Origin: Clostridia bacterium | GTDB taxonomy: Bacteria; Bacillota; Clostridia; TANB77; CAG-508 | NCBI GenBank assembly: GCA_900770385.1 | Contig: CAAGKK010000006.1 | Location: 77,493 to 141,492, forward strand | Length of the DNA: 64,000 nucleotides | Direction of reading: 5' to 3' | Shown here: positions 1 through 7,606 of the stretch, one piece after another | Position numbering within the stretch: the stretch's first letter is position 1 | Layout: every line of letters starts with the position of its first letter | The notes under the pieces: generated by a model | The model's database searches: none | What the model was told of the DNA's origin: nothing | What the model saw: the letters and a program-made list of their open reading frames with translations, nothing else | Translations under genes and position numbers: made by a program

Positions 1-137
1 TTATGATTGCAATTAGGACAATAAGAATGTTTAATTAAAATATCTTCTTTTCTTGGAATTCTATAGACTGCTAGAGTAAAAAAGCTTCCAAAAAAACAAC
101 CTAGTATAAAAATTATTAAATAAAAAAATGTGTTCAT
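1..137 (-). CDS. pilD: Prepilin peptidase (A24 family), N-terminal part only
   Basis: The gene is cut by the window edge; 45 codons are visible. The product would cleave the leader of type IV prepilins at the cytoplasmic membrane and N-methylate the new N-terminus. Visible are an N-terminal membrane segment, the family motif G-S-F-x-T-L-A-V-Y-R-I-P and a CPNC metal-binding pair, which together are typical of bacterial type IV prepilin peptidases. The aspartates of the active site lie outside the window. It sits downstream of a prepilin gene on the same strand, but a strong terminator lies between them, so it may have its own transcript or depend on read-through. The identification is firm despite truncation. 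Confidence 0.85.
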   Translation of the reverse strand, partial: MNTFFYLIIFILGCFFGSFFTLAVYRIPRKEDILIKHSYCPNCNH

Positions 138-157
138 ATATTATTCCTTTTATTAGT

Positions 158-196
158 AATAAAGCATAAGTATTGCGCTAATACTTATGCTTTATT
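158..196 (-). terminator. Rho-independent terminator after the prepilin gene
   Basis: A perfect 17-bp inverted repeat (AATAAAGCATAAGTATT and its complement) with a 5-nt loop lies between the prepilin gene and the prepilin peptidase gene. A/T runs on both flanks would allow it to work in either direction. Confidence 0.75.
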
Positions 197-203
197 GTAA
201 TGA

Positions 204-428
204 TTATTCGCTAGCTTTTGTTGGGTTATATTTTTCCATTTCTTCTGCAGCTTGATTTAATTGTGTTTTTTCTTTTGTTTGAGCTTCATTGTAGCTTGTT
301 GTTGCATTATTAGCATATTGTATTACATCATGATTTGTTAATATAGATATTGAAACCATTGCTAATATTAATAATACAATAATTGTTATTACTAATGCTA
401 CTAAAGTTATACCTTTTTCTGCCTTCAT
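204..428 (-). CDS. Type IV prepilin-like protein
   Basis: A 74-residue protein with a short charged leader (MKAEK), then G-I-T-L-V-A-L-V-I-T-I-I-V-L-L-I-L-A, the hydrophobic N-terminal helix of class III-signal prepilins with the leader cleaved after the glycine. The rest is a short polar domain rich in N, T, Q and E, much smaller than a normal major pilin, so it could be a minor pilin or pseudopilin. It follows the PilMN, PilO-like and PilP-like genes on the same strand and is probably the substrate of the adjacent peptidase. The signal helix is clear; the role in pilus, competence or secretion is inferred from neighbours. Confidence 0.8.
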   Translation of the reverse strand: MKAEKGITLVALVITIIVLLILAMVSISILTNHDVIQYANNATTSYNEAQTKEKTQLNQAAEEMEKYNPTKASE

Positions 429-498
429 TTGTAATCCTCCTTTTTTTTAATAAAATTATATATATAATTTATTTAAAATAAATTATAAACTAAATTAA

Positions 499-885
499 TT
501 ATTTAATACCTTCATTTGGATAAAATCCTGATGAACTGTTATTGGTATCATTTTCTGATGATTTATTTTCTTCATTTGCATTATTTTCTGCTGAGCTAGA
601 ATCTGGTGCAAATGGATCTCTTTTTCCTTTATTATATTCCTTTGTTTTTTCATATTGTTTTAAATCACTACTATCAATTTGATATGTTGTAACTATTTCT
701 GTTTGATTATCTGCTGATTCTTGGTCTATTTCATTTTTAATATCATCACTCAATTTATATTCTTCTATTTTAGGAATTACTTTTCCTATTGAAACTTTAT
801 CATAACATATAACAATAATCAATAATATAATAGCAATTATAATTAAAAAACTTATAATTATATCTTTAATTAAATTTTTATCCAT
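499..885 (-). CDS. PilP-like membrane-anchored pilus assembly protein
   Basis: A 128-residue protein with one N-terminal membrane helix (about residues 8-28) and a low-complexity outer region rich in E, N and S. It carries K-R-D-P-F-A-P (about residues 88-94), which resembles the RDPF motif of PilP pilus lipoproteins, although the lipobox and the C-terminal beta domain of PilP are absent. Its place immediately after the PilO-like gene, where pilP sits in pilMNOP operons, supports a reduced PilP counterpart in a Gram-positive pilus machine. The assignment rests on one short motif and gene order, so it is tentative. Confidence 0.5.
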   Translation of the reverse strand: MDKNLIKDIIISFLIIIAIILLIIVICYDKVSIGKVIPKIEEYKLSDDIKNEIDQESADNQTEIVTTYQIDSSDLKQYEKTKEYNKGKRDPFAPDSSSAENNANEENKSSENDTNNSSSGFYPNEGIK

Positions 886-902
886 GCTTTTATACTCCTT
901 TG

Positions 903-1583
903 CTATTGTACTGAATTATTTACTGTGTTAGATGATGTAGTTGTATTATTTTGAGTAGTATTAGTGTTAGTATTTGTTTTTGTTCCTGCATCTGCAGTTA
1001 ATGTTTTGTTGTCTATGTTTACATCTTTAACAGTAAAGGTTCCTTTTAATTCTTTACCAGTTTCCTTATGCTTAACTAACTTAAAATTATAAATTCTAAA
1101 GTTTAAATCAGAATCATTTTCTATTTTAGATACAAAAGTTGATACGCTAGTATATTCTCCTATAATTGTAAAATCTAAATCATATAAATCTGTACCTGTA
1201 GCTTTTTTTACATCCATCTTTAAATTTATATTGTTTTTTGTAGCATATTTTCCTATCGTTGTCCATAAATAACTTATATCATAATTTTGTTTTTCTAATA
1301 ATTCTTCCCCATCATCTGATTCAAACCCAGCAAGTTGTTCGTATTTTTCTTTTTGTATTCTAAAAGTATTAATTGTTTGGTCTAAATTACTAGCTGCTGT
1401 AGTATAGCCTGATGAACTTAATGTAGTAAGTTCATCTATTTTGCTATCAACATTTTTATTATGATTTGCTAAATCAGAAACAGAAAATATTTGTAATCCA
1501 CCTATTTTAAATCCAAATAGTGCTAAACATACAATTAAAATAACTGATAATATTAAAATAAAAATTATTATCTTATTTTTCAT
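903..1583 (-). CDS. PilO-like inner-membrane alignment protein
   Basis: A 226-residue protein with an N-terminal membrane helix (about residues 4-26), a helical stretch and then an alpha/beta domain (about residues 100-180) resembling the ferredoxin-like fold of PilO. A Thr/Asn-rich tail ends the protein. Its start codon overlaps the end of the PilM-PilN fusion gene by 4 bp, which indicates translational coupling. In type IV pilus systems PilN and PilO form a membrane complex linking the ATPase side to the pilin. Recognition comes from architecture and position more than sequence motifs. Confidence 0.6.
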   Translation of the reverse strand: MKNKIIIFILILSVILIVCLALFGFKIGGLQIFSVSDLANHNKNVDSKIDELTTLSSSGYTTAASNLDQTINTFRIQKEKYEQLAGFESDDGEELLEKQNYDISYLWTTIGKYATKNNINLKMDVKKATGTDLYDLDFTIIGEYTSVSTFVSKIENDSDLNFRIYNFKLVKHKETGKELKGTFTVKDVNIDNKTLTADAGTKTNTNTNTTQNNTTTSSNTVNNSVQ

Positions 1584-3172
1584 GGTAGCTCTCCTTCTAT
1601 TGTAATTTTAATGTATTCCTCTCCATCTCCTACGCCAGTATCTGAAATTACATTTAACAAAATATCTTCAGTTTTAATCTTTGTTTTAAAGAATGCTAAT
1701 TTTTCATATTTTTTTGATCTTGCTTCAATAACCACATGTGTATCATTTTTATTCTCTATTGAAACAAGTTCCACATCTTTAGGAATTATAGCCATTAAAT
1801 TGTTTAATAAATTTGGTATTGTGTTTTTAAATCTTTTATCCTCAGATGCTTTCTCGTTGTTTTGTTCAATGTTTGTAATTAAAGATTTGTATCTTGTTAT
1901 TCTATTATTTAACTGTAAATCATATTGTGATAATTCGTTAATCTGTTGGTTAACTTGTGCAATTGCTTTTTCAGTTTCTTTTTCTTTATTATTTATCATT
2001 GAGTTAATTGAAAAAGTTAAAATAATGTAAAAAACAACAGAAAATGCTAATGTAAATGTTGAAATGTTAATAATAGATTTATGATTATCATATAAATTTG
2101 AGAAATCAAGTTCATTTAATTTAGGTAGTTTGATGTCACTATGAAGCGCATCTTTAAATTTATTCATACTTGTTTCTTTTATAAAGTTAACATTTCTAAC
2201 TCCACCTTCTAAACCTTGTAGTGCAAGAGCTATTGCAGAATTAACTTCTATATAATCTTTAATGTTAATTTTTGAGTTGCTATTAATGAAGTATGGTTTT
2301 AGTACTTCACATTGTATATTTTTAAAGAAATCTTGGAAATATATATCTATATTATTAATTACAGATAAAGTTCCTGTAATATATATTTTATTTACTGCAT
2401 CTAAGCTTTCACCTGTAAATTGTTTTAATTCTGTAGCTATTTTATATAGTGTAGGCATTATATCTTCTAGATACTCATTTTCTTCGAATTGTAAATCTTT
2501 TCCTTCATTAGTATATATTGTAGTATTTTTACATATCTCATAAGCTTTTGCATAAGAATTTTCTTTAGAGTTTATTTTGTTTAGTATTTCTTTGCTTCCA
2601 TATGGAAGTACTTTTACTTTTTTTATGTTTTCTTTATCTATTTGAGTAATAGTAGTATTTTCTTCCATGTTAATTATAATAGAGTTTTGTCTTTTATCTT
2701 CTTTTAAAAGATTATATGCTGCAACTCCAATAGGACTAATATTTGTAACTCTTAATCCTGTTAGTTGATTTTTTCTTCTAGCAATTGCCGTTTTAGGAGC
2801 TGATATATATATGGCTCTTAATTTTTCTTTTGTTTCTGGTGAGCTTGTAAATAAAAATCTTTGTTCAAAAGAATCTTTGTTAATACCCTTATCATAGCAA
2901 TCATTTTCAAAGCTTGTTTTAACAATTCCTTCTATATCTTTTTTATTTAGCATTCCAAAAACATCGTAATAATTATATTGTTCTTCTGCTAAGTTTACAC
3001 TTATTGGAATTTTATAACTATATGTTTCTTCTACAATTTGTTTTAATGTTTCTTCTAATTTGTCATAAAATTTTATTCCAAATGCTTCTACTTTAACATT
3101 ATCATTACTTTTAGAAACTTTTGCATATTTTATTAAGTTATCTTCAATATATAATCCTAATGTACTTGACAT
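1580..3172 (-). CDS. Fused PilM-PilN type IV pilus assembly protein
   Basis: A 530-residue protein. Residues 1 to about 340 look like PilM, the actin-like cytoplasmic ATPase of type IV pili: it starts SSTLGLYIEDNLIKYAKV, the beta-strand nucleotide-binding start of the FtsA/PilM fold. Residues about 365-390 form one membrane helix, followed by a coiled coil (about 395-440) and a small domain containing IPKDVELVSIENK, the arrangement of PilN. In most bacteria PilM and PilN are separate and bind through the N-terminal peptide of PilN; here they are one chain. It is the first gene of a minus-strand operon running to the PilO-like, PilP-like and prepilin genes, and has its own promoter at 3287-3314. 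Confidence 0.75.
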   Translation of the reverse strand: MSSTLGLYIEDNLIKYAKVSKSNDNVKVEAFGIKFYDKLEETLKQIVEETYSYKIPISVNLAEEQYNYYDVFGMLNKKDIEGIVKTSFENDCYDKGINKDSFEQRFLFTSSPETKEKLRAIYISAPKTAIARRKNQLTGLRVTNISPIGVAAYNLLKEDKRQNSIIINMEENTTITQIDKENIKKVKVLPYGSKEILNKINSKENSYAKAYEICKNTTIYTNEGKDLQFEENEYLEDIMPTLYKIATELKQFTGESLDAVNKIYITGTLSVINNIDIYFQDFFKNIQCEVLKPYFINSNSKINIKDYIEVNSAIALALQGLEGGVRNVNFIKETSMNKFKDALHSDIKLPKLNELDFSNLYDNHKSIINISTFTLAFSVVFYIILTFSINSMINNKEKETEKAIAQVNQQINELSQYDLQLNNRITRYKSLITNIEQNNEKASEDKRFKNTIPNLLNNLMAIIPKDVELVSIENKNDTHVVIEARSKKYEKLAFFKTKIKTEDILLNVISDTGVGDGEEYIKITIEGELP

Positions 3173-3286
3173 TTCTTCTCCTATATTTTTTTAATTTTAC
3201 TATTATTTTTCTTCTTTTGTATTTTTTAATACTTGTATTTTATTTTATATTTGCATGAAATTGGCAATCATACAAAATATATCTAT

Positions 3287-3314
3287 ATTTTATTATTTTA
3301 TTGTAAAAAGTCAA
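3287..3314 (-). promoter_or_regulatory. Promoter of the pilMN operon
   Basis: On the minus strand TTGACT (3314-3309) and TAAAAT (3292-3287) are separated by 16 bp, about 115 bp before the pilMN start. The 3173-3457 gap otherwise holds only AT-rich sequence and the opposing dodecin promoter. Confidence 0.5.
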
Positions 3315-3396
3315 TATTTTTGCAATGTTTGTAACCTATTTTTCATTTTTTTGTAACATAAATGTAATATTTCTTTTTTCCTTTATTTGCGTAAGA

Positions 3397-3427
3397 TGAA
3401 TAGTTTTATTTTTTTTGGTTAAATATA
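3397..3427 (+). promoter_or_regulatory. Possible sigma-G-type promoter of the dodecin-spoVA operon
   Basis: TGAATA at 3397-3402 matches the -35 element of forespore sigma-G promoters, and AAATATA at 3421-3427 lies 18 bp downstream as a weak -10. spoVA operons of spore formers are known to be sigma-G controlled. The -10 is a poor match, so this is tentative. Confidence 0.35.
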
Positions 3428-3457
3428 AAAATATAGTTTAATATTGGAGGTTTAATT

Positions 3458-3667
3458 ATGACTGAAAAACATTTGATAATAACTGGAACATCTCTTATTT
3501 CTTGGAAGGATGCTATAGTAAAAGCTGTTAATGAAGCTGCTGAAACAATTGATTACATTTCATCTATAAAAATTTTAGATCAAAGAGCAAATATAAATGG
3601 AAATAAGATTTCCGAATATTTCGTTGATATTGATTTATCTTTTGTTGTTGATAGGCAAAGAGATTAA
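3458..3667 (+). CDS. Dodecin-family flavin-binding protein
   Basis: A 69-residue protein with the dodecin pattern: GTS...SW.DAI..AV.EA..TI (residues 10-32), a short central strand and IS.Y.V.I.LSFVV near the end. Dodecins form hollow dodecamers that store or buffer flavins. A good ribosome site (GGAGG, 8 bp upstream) fixes the start. It is the first gene of a probable operon with spoVAC, which begins 13 bp after it, so it is likely made in the developing forespore. The family call is secure; a role in spores is inferred only from position. Confidence 0.8.
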   Translation: MTEKHLIITGTSLISWKDAIVKAVNEAAETIDYISSIKILDQRANINGNKISEYFVDIDLSFVVDRQRD

Positions 3668-3680
3668 AGGTGGTGATTAT

Positions 3681-4121
3681 ATGAATCCTCTAGAATCAAA
3701 AAAAGAATATCAAAATTATGTGGATAAAAAATCCCCTAACTCACCTATTTCCAAAAATTGTTTTAATGCATTTTGGGTAGGCGGTCTAATTTGTTCAATT
3801 GGTCAAATCATAAGTGAAATATGTAAATTTAACAATTTAGATATTCAGCTTACTGGTACTATTGTTTCCATTATTTTAATTGGTATTAGTGCTTTTTTAA
3901 CAGCATTAAATATTTTTAATAAAATTGGAAAATTTGCTGGTGCCGGTTCTTTAGTTCCTATTACTGGATTTGCTAATTCTATTGTTTCTCCTGCTATGGA
4001 ATATAAATCTGAAGGATATGTTATGGGAGTTGGAGCTAAAATGTTTACGGTTGCAGGACCTGTACTCGTTTTTGGTATATCTGCTTCTATTTTAGTAGGT
4101 ATGATTTATTTTATATTATAA
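3681..4121 (+). CDS. spoVAC: Stage V sporulation protein AC
   Basis: A 146-residue membrane protein of the SpoVA dipicolinic acid channel in the spore inner membrane. SpoVAC is the mechanosensitive-channel-like subunit. The sequence shows the family pattern: F-W-V-G-G-L-I-C near residue 30, then several membrane helices and G-A-G-S-L-V-P-I-T-G-F-A-N, shared with SpoVAE. The start at 3681 is preferred to the upstream in-frame codon at 3597 because it has the ribosome site AAAGGTGG and matches the family's usual length. It is followed by spoVAD and spoVAE in the same order as in other Clostridia. Confidence 0.93.
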   Translation: MNPLESKKEYQNYVDKKSPNSPISKNCFNAFWVGGLICSIGQIISEICKFNNLDIQLTGTIVSIILIGISAFLTALNIFNKIGKFAGAGSLVPITGFANSIVSPAMEYKSEGYVMGVGAKMFTVAGPVLVFGISASILVGMIYFIL

Positions 4122-4145
4122 AATTATTAGGAGGTTATTAATAAT

Positions 4146-5150
4146 ATGGAAAAACTAGGTAAACAAACAATAAAATTTAGCACATCTCCAACCATTAACA
4201 GCACTGCTTGTATTGTTGGTCCTAAAGAAGGACAAGGACCTTTAGCAAAATTTTTTGATCAATGTTTAAAGGATGAATTTTGGGGAGAAAAAACTTGGGA
4301 AAAGGCCGAGAGCAAAATAATTAAAGAAACTGTAAATACTGCTATTGCAAAATCAAATCTTTCTATTTCTGAGTTAGATTATTGTTTTGCTGGTGATTTA
4401 TTGAACCAATGTATCTCTTCTAGTTTCGGACTTAGAGATTTAAATGTACCTTTTTTAGGTTTATTTGGAGCTTGTTCAACTTTTGTTGAAGGATTAATAA
4501 TGTCTAGCATTTTTGTAGATTCTGGTGCAGGTACAAACTGTTTATGTGCTGCATCAAGTCATTTTTGTAGTGCAGAAAAGCAATTCAGATTTCCTTTAGA
4601 ATTAGGGAATCAAAGACCACCTACATCGCAATGGACAGTTACTGGAGCAGGTGCTGCTATTTTATCTAAACAAGGAGAAGGTCCTTATATAACACATGCT
4701 ACCGTTGGTAAAATTGTAGATATGGGAATAAAAGATTCAAATAACATGGGATCAGCTATGGCACCCGCAGCATTAGATACATTATTAACTCATTTAAAGG
4801 ATACTGGCAGAAAACCTAGCTATTATGATGGAATATTTACTGGGGATTTAGGCCATATTGGAAAAGAAATTTTAATAGAATTATCTGAAAAAAATGGTAT
4901 TAATATAAAATCTAATTACAATGATTGTGGTGTACTAATATTTGATAAAAATTCCCAAGATACTCATTCTGGTGGTAGTGGATGTGCTTGTTGCGGAAGT
5001 GTTTTTAGTGGTTATTTATTTAATGAATTAAAACAACATAAACTCAAAAAAATTTTGCTTATTGCAACTGGTGCGTTAACAAACGCTACTTCTGCTCAAC
5101 AAGGTGAATCAATTCCCGGAATTGCTCATGCAGTTTCAATAGAAATTTAA
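4146..5150 (+). CDS. spoVAD: Stage V sporulation protein AD
   Basis: A 334-residue protein of thiolase-like fold that binds dipicolinic acid and is needed for its uptake into the forespore and for germination. The family features are visible: the INSTACIVGPKEGQGPL region near the N-terminus, the LNQCISSSFGLRDLNVPFLG segment, a Cys/Ser-rich central region (GACSTF, CAASSHFCSAEKQ) and the GGSGCACCGSVF motif near residue 280. Length is normal for the family. An AGGAGG ribosome site precedes the start. It lies between spoVAC and spoVAE. Confidence 0.96.
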   Translation: MEKLGKQTIKFSTSPTINSTACIVGPKEGQGPLAKFFDQCLKDEFWGEKTWEKAESKIIKETVNTAIAKSNLSISELDYCFAGDLLNQCISSSFGLRDLNVPFLGLFGACSTFVEGLIMSSIFVDSGAGTNCLCAASSHFCSAEKQFRFPLELGNQRPPTSQWTVTGAGAAILSKQGEGPYITHATVGKIVDMGIKDSNNMGSAMAPAALDTLLTHLKDTGRKPSYYDGIFTGDLGHIGKEILIELSEKNGINIKSNYNDCGVLIFDKNSQDTHSGGSGCACCGSVFSGYLFNELKQHKLKKILLIATGALTNATSAQQGESIPGIAHAVSIEI

Positions 5151-5172
5151 TTTATTATAGAAAGGATTTTTT

Positions 5173-5562
5173 ATGCAAGAATTTTTACAACATATTAATT
5201 ATATGCAATTGTTATATTGTTTTTTAACAGGTGGTATTATTTGTATTATTGGACAAATCTTAATAGATAAAACAAAACTCACCCCCGCAAGAATTTTAGT
5301 TATCTTTGTTACCAGTGGGGCTATATTAGGAGGTTTAGGTATTTATCAATATCTTGTTGACTTTGCTGGATGTGGTGCTACTGTTCCACTTACTGGTTTT
5401 GGATACAATTTAGCTAAAGGTGCTAAAGAAGCTGTAGAACAATATGGTTTTGTTGGTTCATTTATAGGAGGCACCAAAGCCGCTGCCGGTGGTATTGCTG
5501 CTGCTATCTTTTTTGGTTATATTGCGTCTTTAATTTCAAAACCAAAAATGAAAAAGCAATAA
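5173..5562 (+). CDS. spoVAE: Stage V sporulation protein AE (SpoVAEB type)
   Basis: A 129-residue integral membrane protein, the last gene of the spoVA operon here. It has about four membrane helices and the conserved stretch FAGCGATVPLTGFGYNLAKG (about residues 60-79), typical of the SpoVAE(b) family. It cooperates with SpoVAC and SpoVAD in dipicolinate movement across the spore inner membrane. No spoVAA, spoVAB or spoVAF is present, so this is the minimal C-D-E set common in Clostridia. The ribosome site (AAGGATT) is weaker than in the upstream genes. Confidence 0.94.
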   Translation: MQEFLQHINYMQLLYCFLTGGIICIIGQILIDKTKLTPARILVIFVTSGAILGGLGIYQYLVDFAGCGATVPLTGFGYNLAKGAKEAVEQYGFVGSFIGGTKAAAGGIAAAIFFGYIASLISKPKMKKQ

Positions 5563-5588
5563 AAGATATAAGTCTTTTATTGCTTTTT
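5551..5588. terminator. Bidirectional terminator between spoVAE and rplT
   Basis: A perfect 16-bp stem (AAAAAGCAATAAAAGA and its complement) with a 6-nt loop ends in runs of A and T, so it can serve both converging operons. Its left arm overlaps the last codons of spoVAE. Confidence 0.85.
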
Positions 5589-5603
5589 ATAATACTTTTG
5601 TAA

Positions 5604-5954
5604 TTATGCATTTTTTGCTATTTCTGCAATTTTAGCAAATGCTTCTGCATCTGTTACAGCTATTTCTGCTAACATTTTTCTATTTATAGTTACATTAGCT
5701 TTTTTTAATCCTGAGATTAATTTACTATATGTTAAACCATTCATTCTTGCAGCAGCATTTATTCTTGTTATCCATAATTTTCTAAAATTACTTTTTTTAT
5801 CTTTTCTACCAATATATGCATACATTCCAGATTTCATAACAGCTTGTTTAGCCATTCTAAATCTATAATTTTTTGCTCCATAATAACCTTTAGCTTGTTT
5901 TAATACTTTTTTATGTTTTTTTCTAGTAATTTTAGCTGTTTTTACTCTTGCCAT
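5604..5954 (-). CDS. rplT: 50S ribosomal protein L20
   Basis: A 116-residue basic protein of standard L20 length. It begins MARVKTAKITRKKHKKVLKQ and contains KLWITRINAAAR, both diagnostic. L20 binds 23S rRNA early in assembly and in Firmicutes represses its own operon by binding the leader RNA. It is the last gene of infC-rpmI-rplT, 22 bp after rpmI, with a good ribosome site. Confidence 0.98.
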   Translation of the reverse strand: MARVKTAKITRKKHKKVLKQAKGYYGAKNYRFRMAKQAVMKSGMYAYIGRKDKKSNFRKLWITRINAAARMNGLTYSKLISGLKKANVTINRKMLAEIAVTDAEAFAKIAEIAKNA

Positions 5955-5976
5955 TTTTATTTCACTCCTTTATTTA

Positions 5977-6180
5977 TTAATTTCCATATGGTAATAATTT
6001 TTTAATTCCTGCTTCGCAAGTTTTATCTGCATAAGCATTTTGTATTTTTCCAGATTTTTTTTGTCTTGATGTCTTATTTGCTAAAAGATGTCTTCTGTTT
6101 GATTTTGTTCTTTTAACTTTTCCTGTAGATGTTAACTTATATCTTTTTTTTGCAGCTTTGTTAGTTTTTAATTTTGCCAT
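5977..6180 (-). CDS. rpmI: 50S ribosomal protein L35
   Basis: A 67-residue basic protein of the large ribosomal subunit. The start (MAKLKTNKAAKKRYKLTSTG) and the RRHLLANKTS segment are characteristic of L35. It lies 20 bp after infC and before rplT in the conserved three-gene operon. Confidence 0.97.
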   Translation of the reverse strand: MAKLKTNKAAKKRYKLTSTGKVKRTKSNRRHLLANKTSRQKKSGKIQNAYADKTCEAGIKKLLPYGN

Positions 6181-6200
6181 TTTTGTTTCACTCCTTTAAA

Positions 6201-6710
6201 TTATTTATTTTTTGATAAAATAATAAACATATTTTTACCTTCTAATACAGCTTTTTTATCTAAACTTGCAATGTCTGATAAAGCATCTGCAAATTTATTT
6301 AATAAGTTTTCTCCAAGTTTTGCATAACTTAATTCTCTTCCTCTAAATCTAACTGTTATTTTAACTTTACAGCCATCTTCTAAGAATTTTCTTGCATTTT
6401 TTACTTTAAAATTAAAATCATGCTCTTCTGTATTAGGAGTAACTCTAATTTCTTTTAGTTCAAATACTTTTTGTTTTTTCTTAGCTTCTTTTTCTTTTTT
6501 GGCTTGCTCAAATTTGTATTTTCCATAATTCATAATTTTACAAACCGGTGGATTTGAATTTGGAGCAACCAATACTAGATCTAGTTTTTTTTCAAAAGCT
6601 ATTTCTAAAGCTTCGTTTAAGCTCTTAACTCCTAATTTTTCTCCGTTTTCGCTAATTATTTGAACTTCTTTTGCCCTAATTTTTTCATTAATAGGTAATT
6701 CTTGTTTTAT
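6201..6710 (-). CDS. infC: Translation initiation factor IF-3, probable AUA start
   Basis: IF-3 binds the 30S subunit, prevents premature 50S joining and checks the start codon. The product has the N-terminal domain (NEKIRAKEVQ, then LDLVLVAPNSNPPVCKIMNYGKYKFEQ in sequence order) and the C-terminal domain (KEIRVTPNTEEHDFNFK; RFRGRE). No ATG, GTG or TTG lies where the family begins. An AAGGGAGG ribosome site at 6725-6718 is followed 7 nt later by ATA at 6710-6708, exactly where Bacillus infC begins; rare starts (AUU) are an established feature of infC, used for IF-3 autoregulation. The longer frame from 6746 would run through the ribosome site. From the ATA start the protein is 169 residues. 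Confidence 0.9.
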   Translation of the reverse strand: MKQELPINEKIRAKEVQIISENGEKLGVKSLNEALEIAFEKKLDLVLVAPNSNPPVCKIMNYGKYKFEQAKKEKEAKKKQKVFELKEIRVTPNTEEHDFNFKVKNARKFLEDGCKVKITVRFRGRELSYAKLGENLLNKFADALSDIASLDKKAVLEGKNMFIILSKNK

Positions 6711-6717
6711 ACTAACA

Positions 6718-6968
6718 CCTCCCTTAAAATTTGTTGTGAAAAACAAATTTTGTACTATTTATTTCTCACTATTTAATGTGTTATTGTATATGTTGGATAC
6801 ATGCGTCTCCATACATTTTTAACAATTTATTGATTTCCTATTGTAAAAAAAATTGACTATGTATATAGCCAATCCACCTTTAATAAATATTAATTTTATA
6901 ATAATTTATTAACCTTTTCCTGTAAGTTAAGGTGAGAAGTGGATGACTTCTTCTTTACAATATAATTA
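6718..6968 (-). promoter_or_regulatory. L20-type leader of the infC operon
   Basis: An approximately 250-nt untranslated leader runs from the promoter (TTGACT 6996-6991, TATTAT 6973-6968, 17-bp spacing) to infC. It contains an early hairpin (AGAAGT...ACTTCT), a mid-leader terminator, and a segment AAGGTGGAT just before the terminator that can pair either with upstream CACCTT or with ATCCAC, so an antiterminator is possible. A 9-bp hairpin (AAATTTGTT and its complement) sits directly before the infC ribosome site. Layout agrees with the Firmicutes L20 leader, in which L20 promotes termination. An Rfam L20_leader search would settle it. Confidence 0.7.
6843..6873 (-). terminator. Attenuator terminator in the infC leader
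   Basis: On the minus strand ATTGGCTAT pairs with ATAGTCAAT (one G-U) around a 4-nt loop and is followed by eight T. It lies inside the leader, over 130 nt before infC, so it is an attenuator and not an operon end. Confidence 0.75.
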
Positions 6969-7014
6969 TAATAAACCATTTTTCAAAAAAAGTCAATGTT
7001 TTTTCTTAATTTTA

Positions 7015-7102
7015 TTGACTTTTTTTGAATTTTGTATTAGAATATATAAGTATTTTATTAGTTGATAAATAAATATTAACTTCTCCCCGGTAGTTAATAT
7101 TT
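7015..7102 (+). promoter_or_regulatory. rplM promoter and L13-leader-like hairpin
   Basis: TTGACT (7015-7020) and TAGAAT (7038-7043) are 17 bp apart. About 30 nt downstream, AAATATTAACT (7071-7081) and its exact complement (7092-7102) enclose the loop TCTCCCCGGT. Such a hairpin before rplM fits the L13 leader of Firmicutes, where L13 is thought to bind its own mRNA. The -35 boxes of this promoter and the divergent infC promoter form an inverted repeat. Confidence 0.6.
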
Positions 7103-7147
7103 ATATCATAATATATTTATAAAAAACGAAATGGAGGTCTTTATACC

Positions 7148-7582
7148 ATGAATAATACTACATATAGTGTAAAGAAAAATGATATACAAAGAAAATGGTA
7201 TATAATTGATGCAGCAAATAAGCCTTTAGGTAGAGTTGCTACAGAAGCTGCAAAATTATTAAGAGGAAAACACAAACCAACTTTTACACCAAATTTAGAT
7301 GTTGGTGATCATGTTATCATATTAAATTGTAATCAAGTTATTTTAACAGGTAACAAATTAAATCAAAAAATTTATAGACATCATTCAGGATACATTGGAG
7401 GAATGAAAGAAACTCCTGCTAAAGATATGTTAGAAAAAAATCCTGAAAAAGCTATGATGTTAGCAGTAAAAGGAATGCTTCCACACAATAGTTTAGGAGC
7501 ACAACAATTAAAAAAATTAAGAGTATATGCTGGTAGTGAACATGAAAACGCTGCTCAAAAACCAGAAGCTTGGAATTTTTAA
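7148..7582 (+). CDS. rplM: 50S ribosomal protein L13
   Basis: A 144-residue protein of usual L13 length, an early-binding protein of the large subunit. Diagnostic segments are RKWYIIDAANKPLGRVATEA, the GDHVIILN strand and MLPHNSLGAQQLKKLRVYAG. It forms the conserved two-gene operon with rpsI, 24 bp downstream, and is preceded by TGGAGG. Confidence 0.98.
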   Translation: MNNTTYSVKKNDIQRKWYIIDAANKPLGRVATEAAKLLRGKHKPTFTPNLDVGDHVIILNCNQVILTGNKLNQKIYRHHSGYIGGMKETPAKDMLEKNPEKAMMLAVKGMLPHNSLGAQQLKKLRVYAGSEHENAAQKPEAWNF

Positions 7583-7606
7583 TCATAATAAGAGGAGGAA
7601 ATAAAA

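Noticed and set aside
3173..3457. Cyclic-di-GMP riboswitch before the pilus operon
   Set aside because: The leader is only AT-rich sequence without the conserved GC-containing core of either class.
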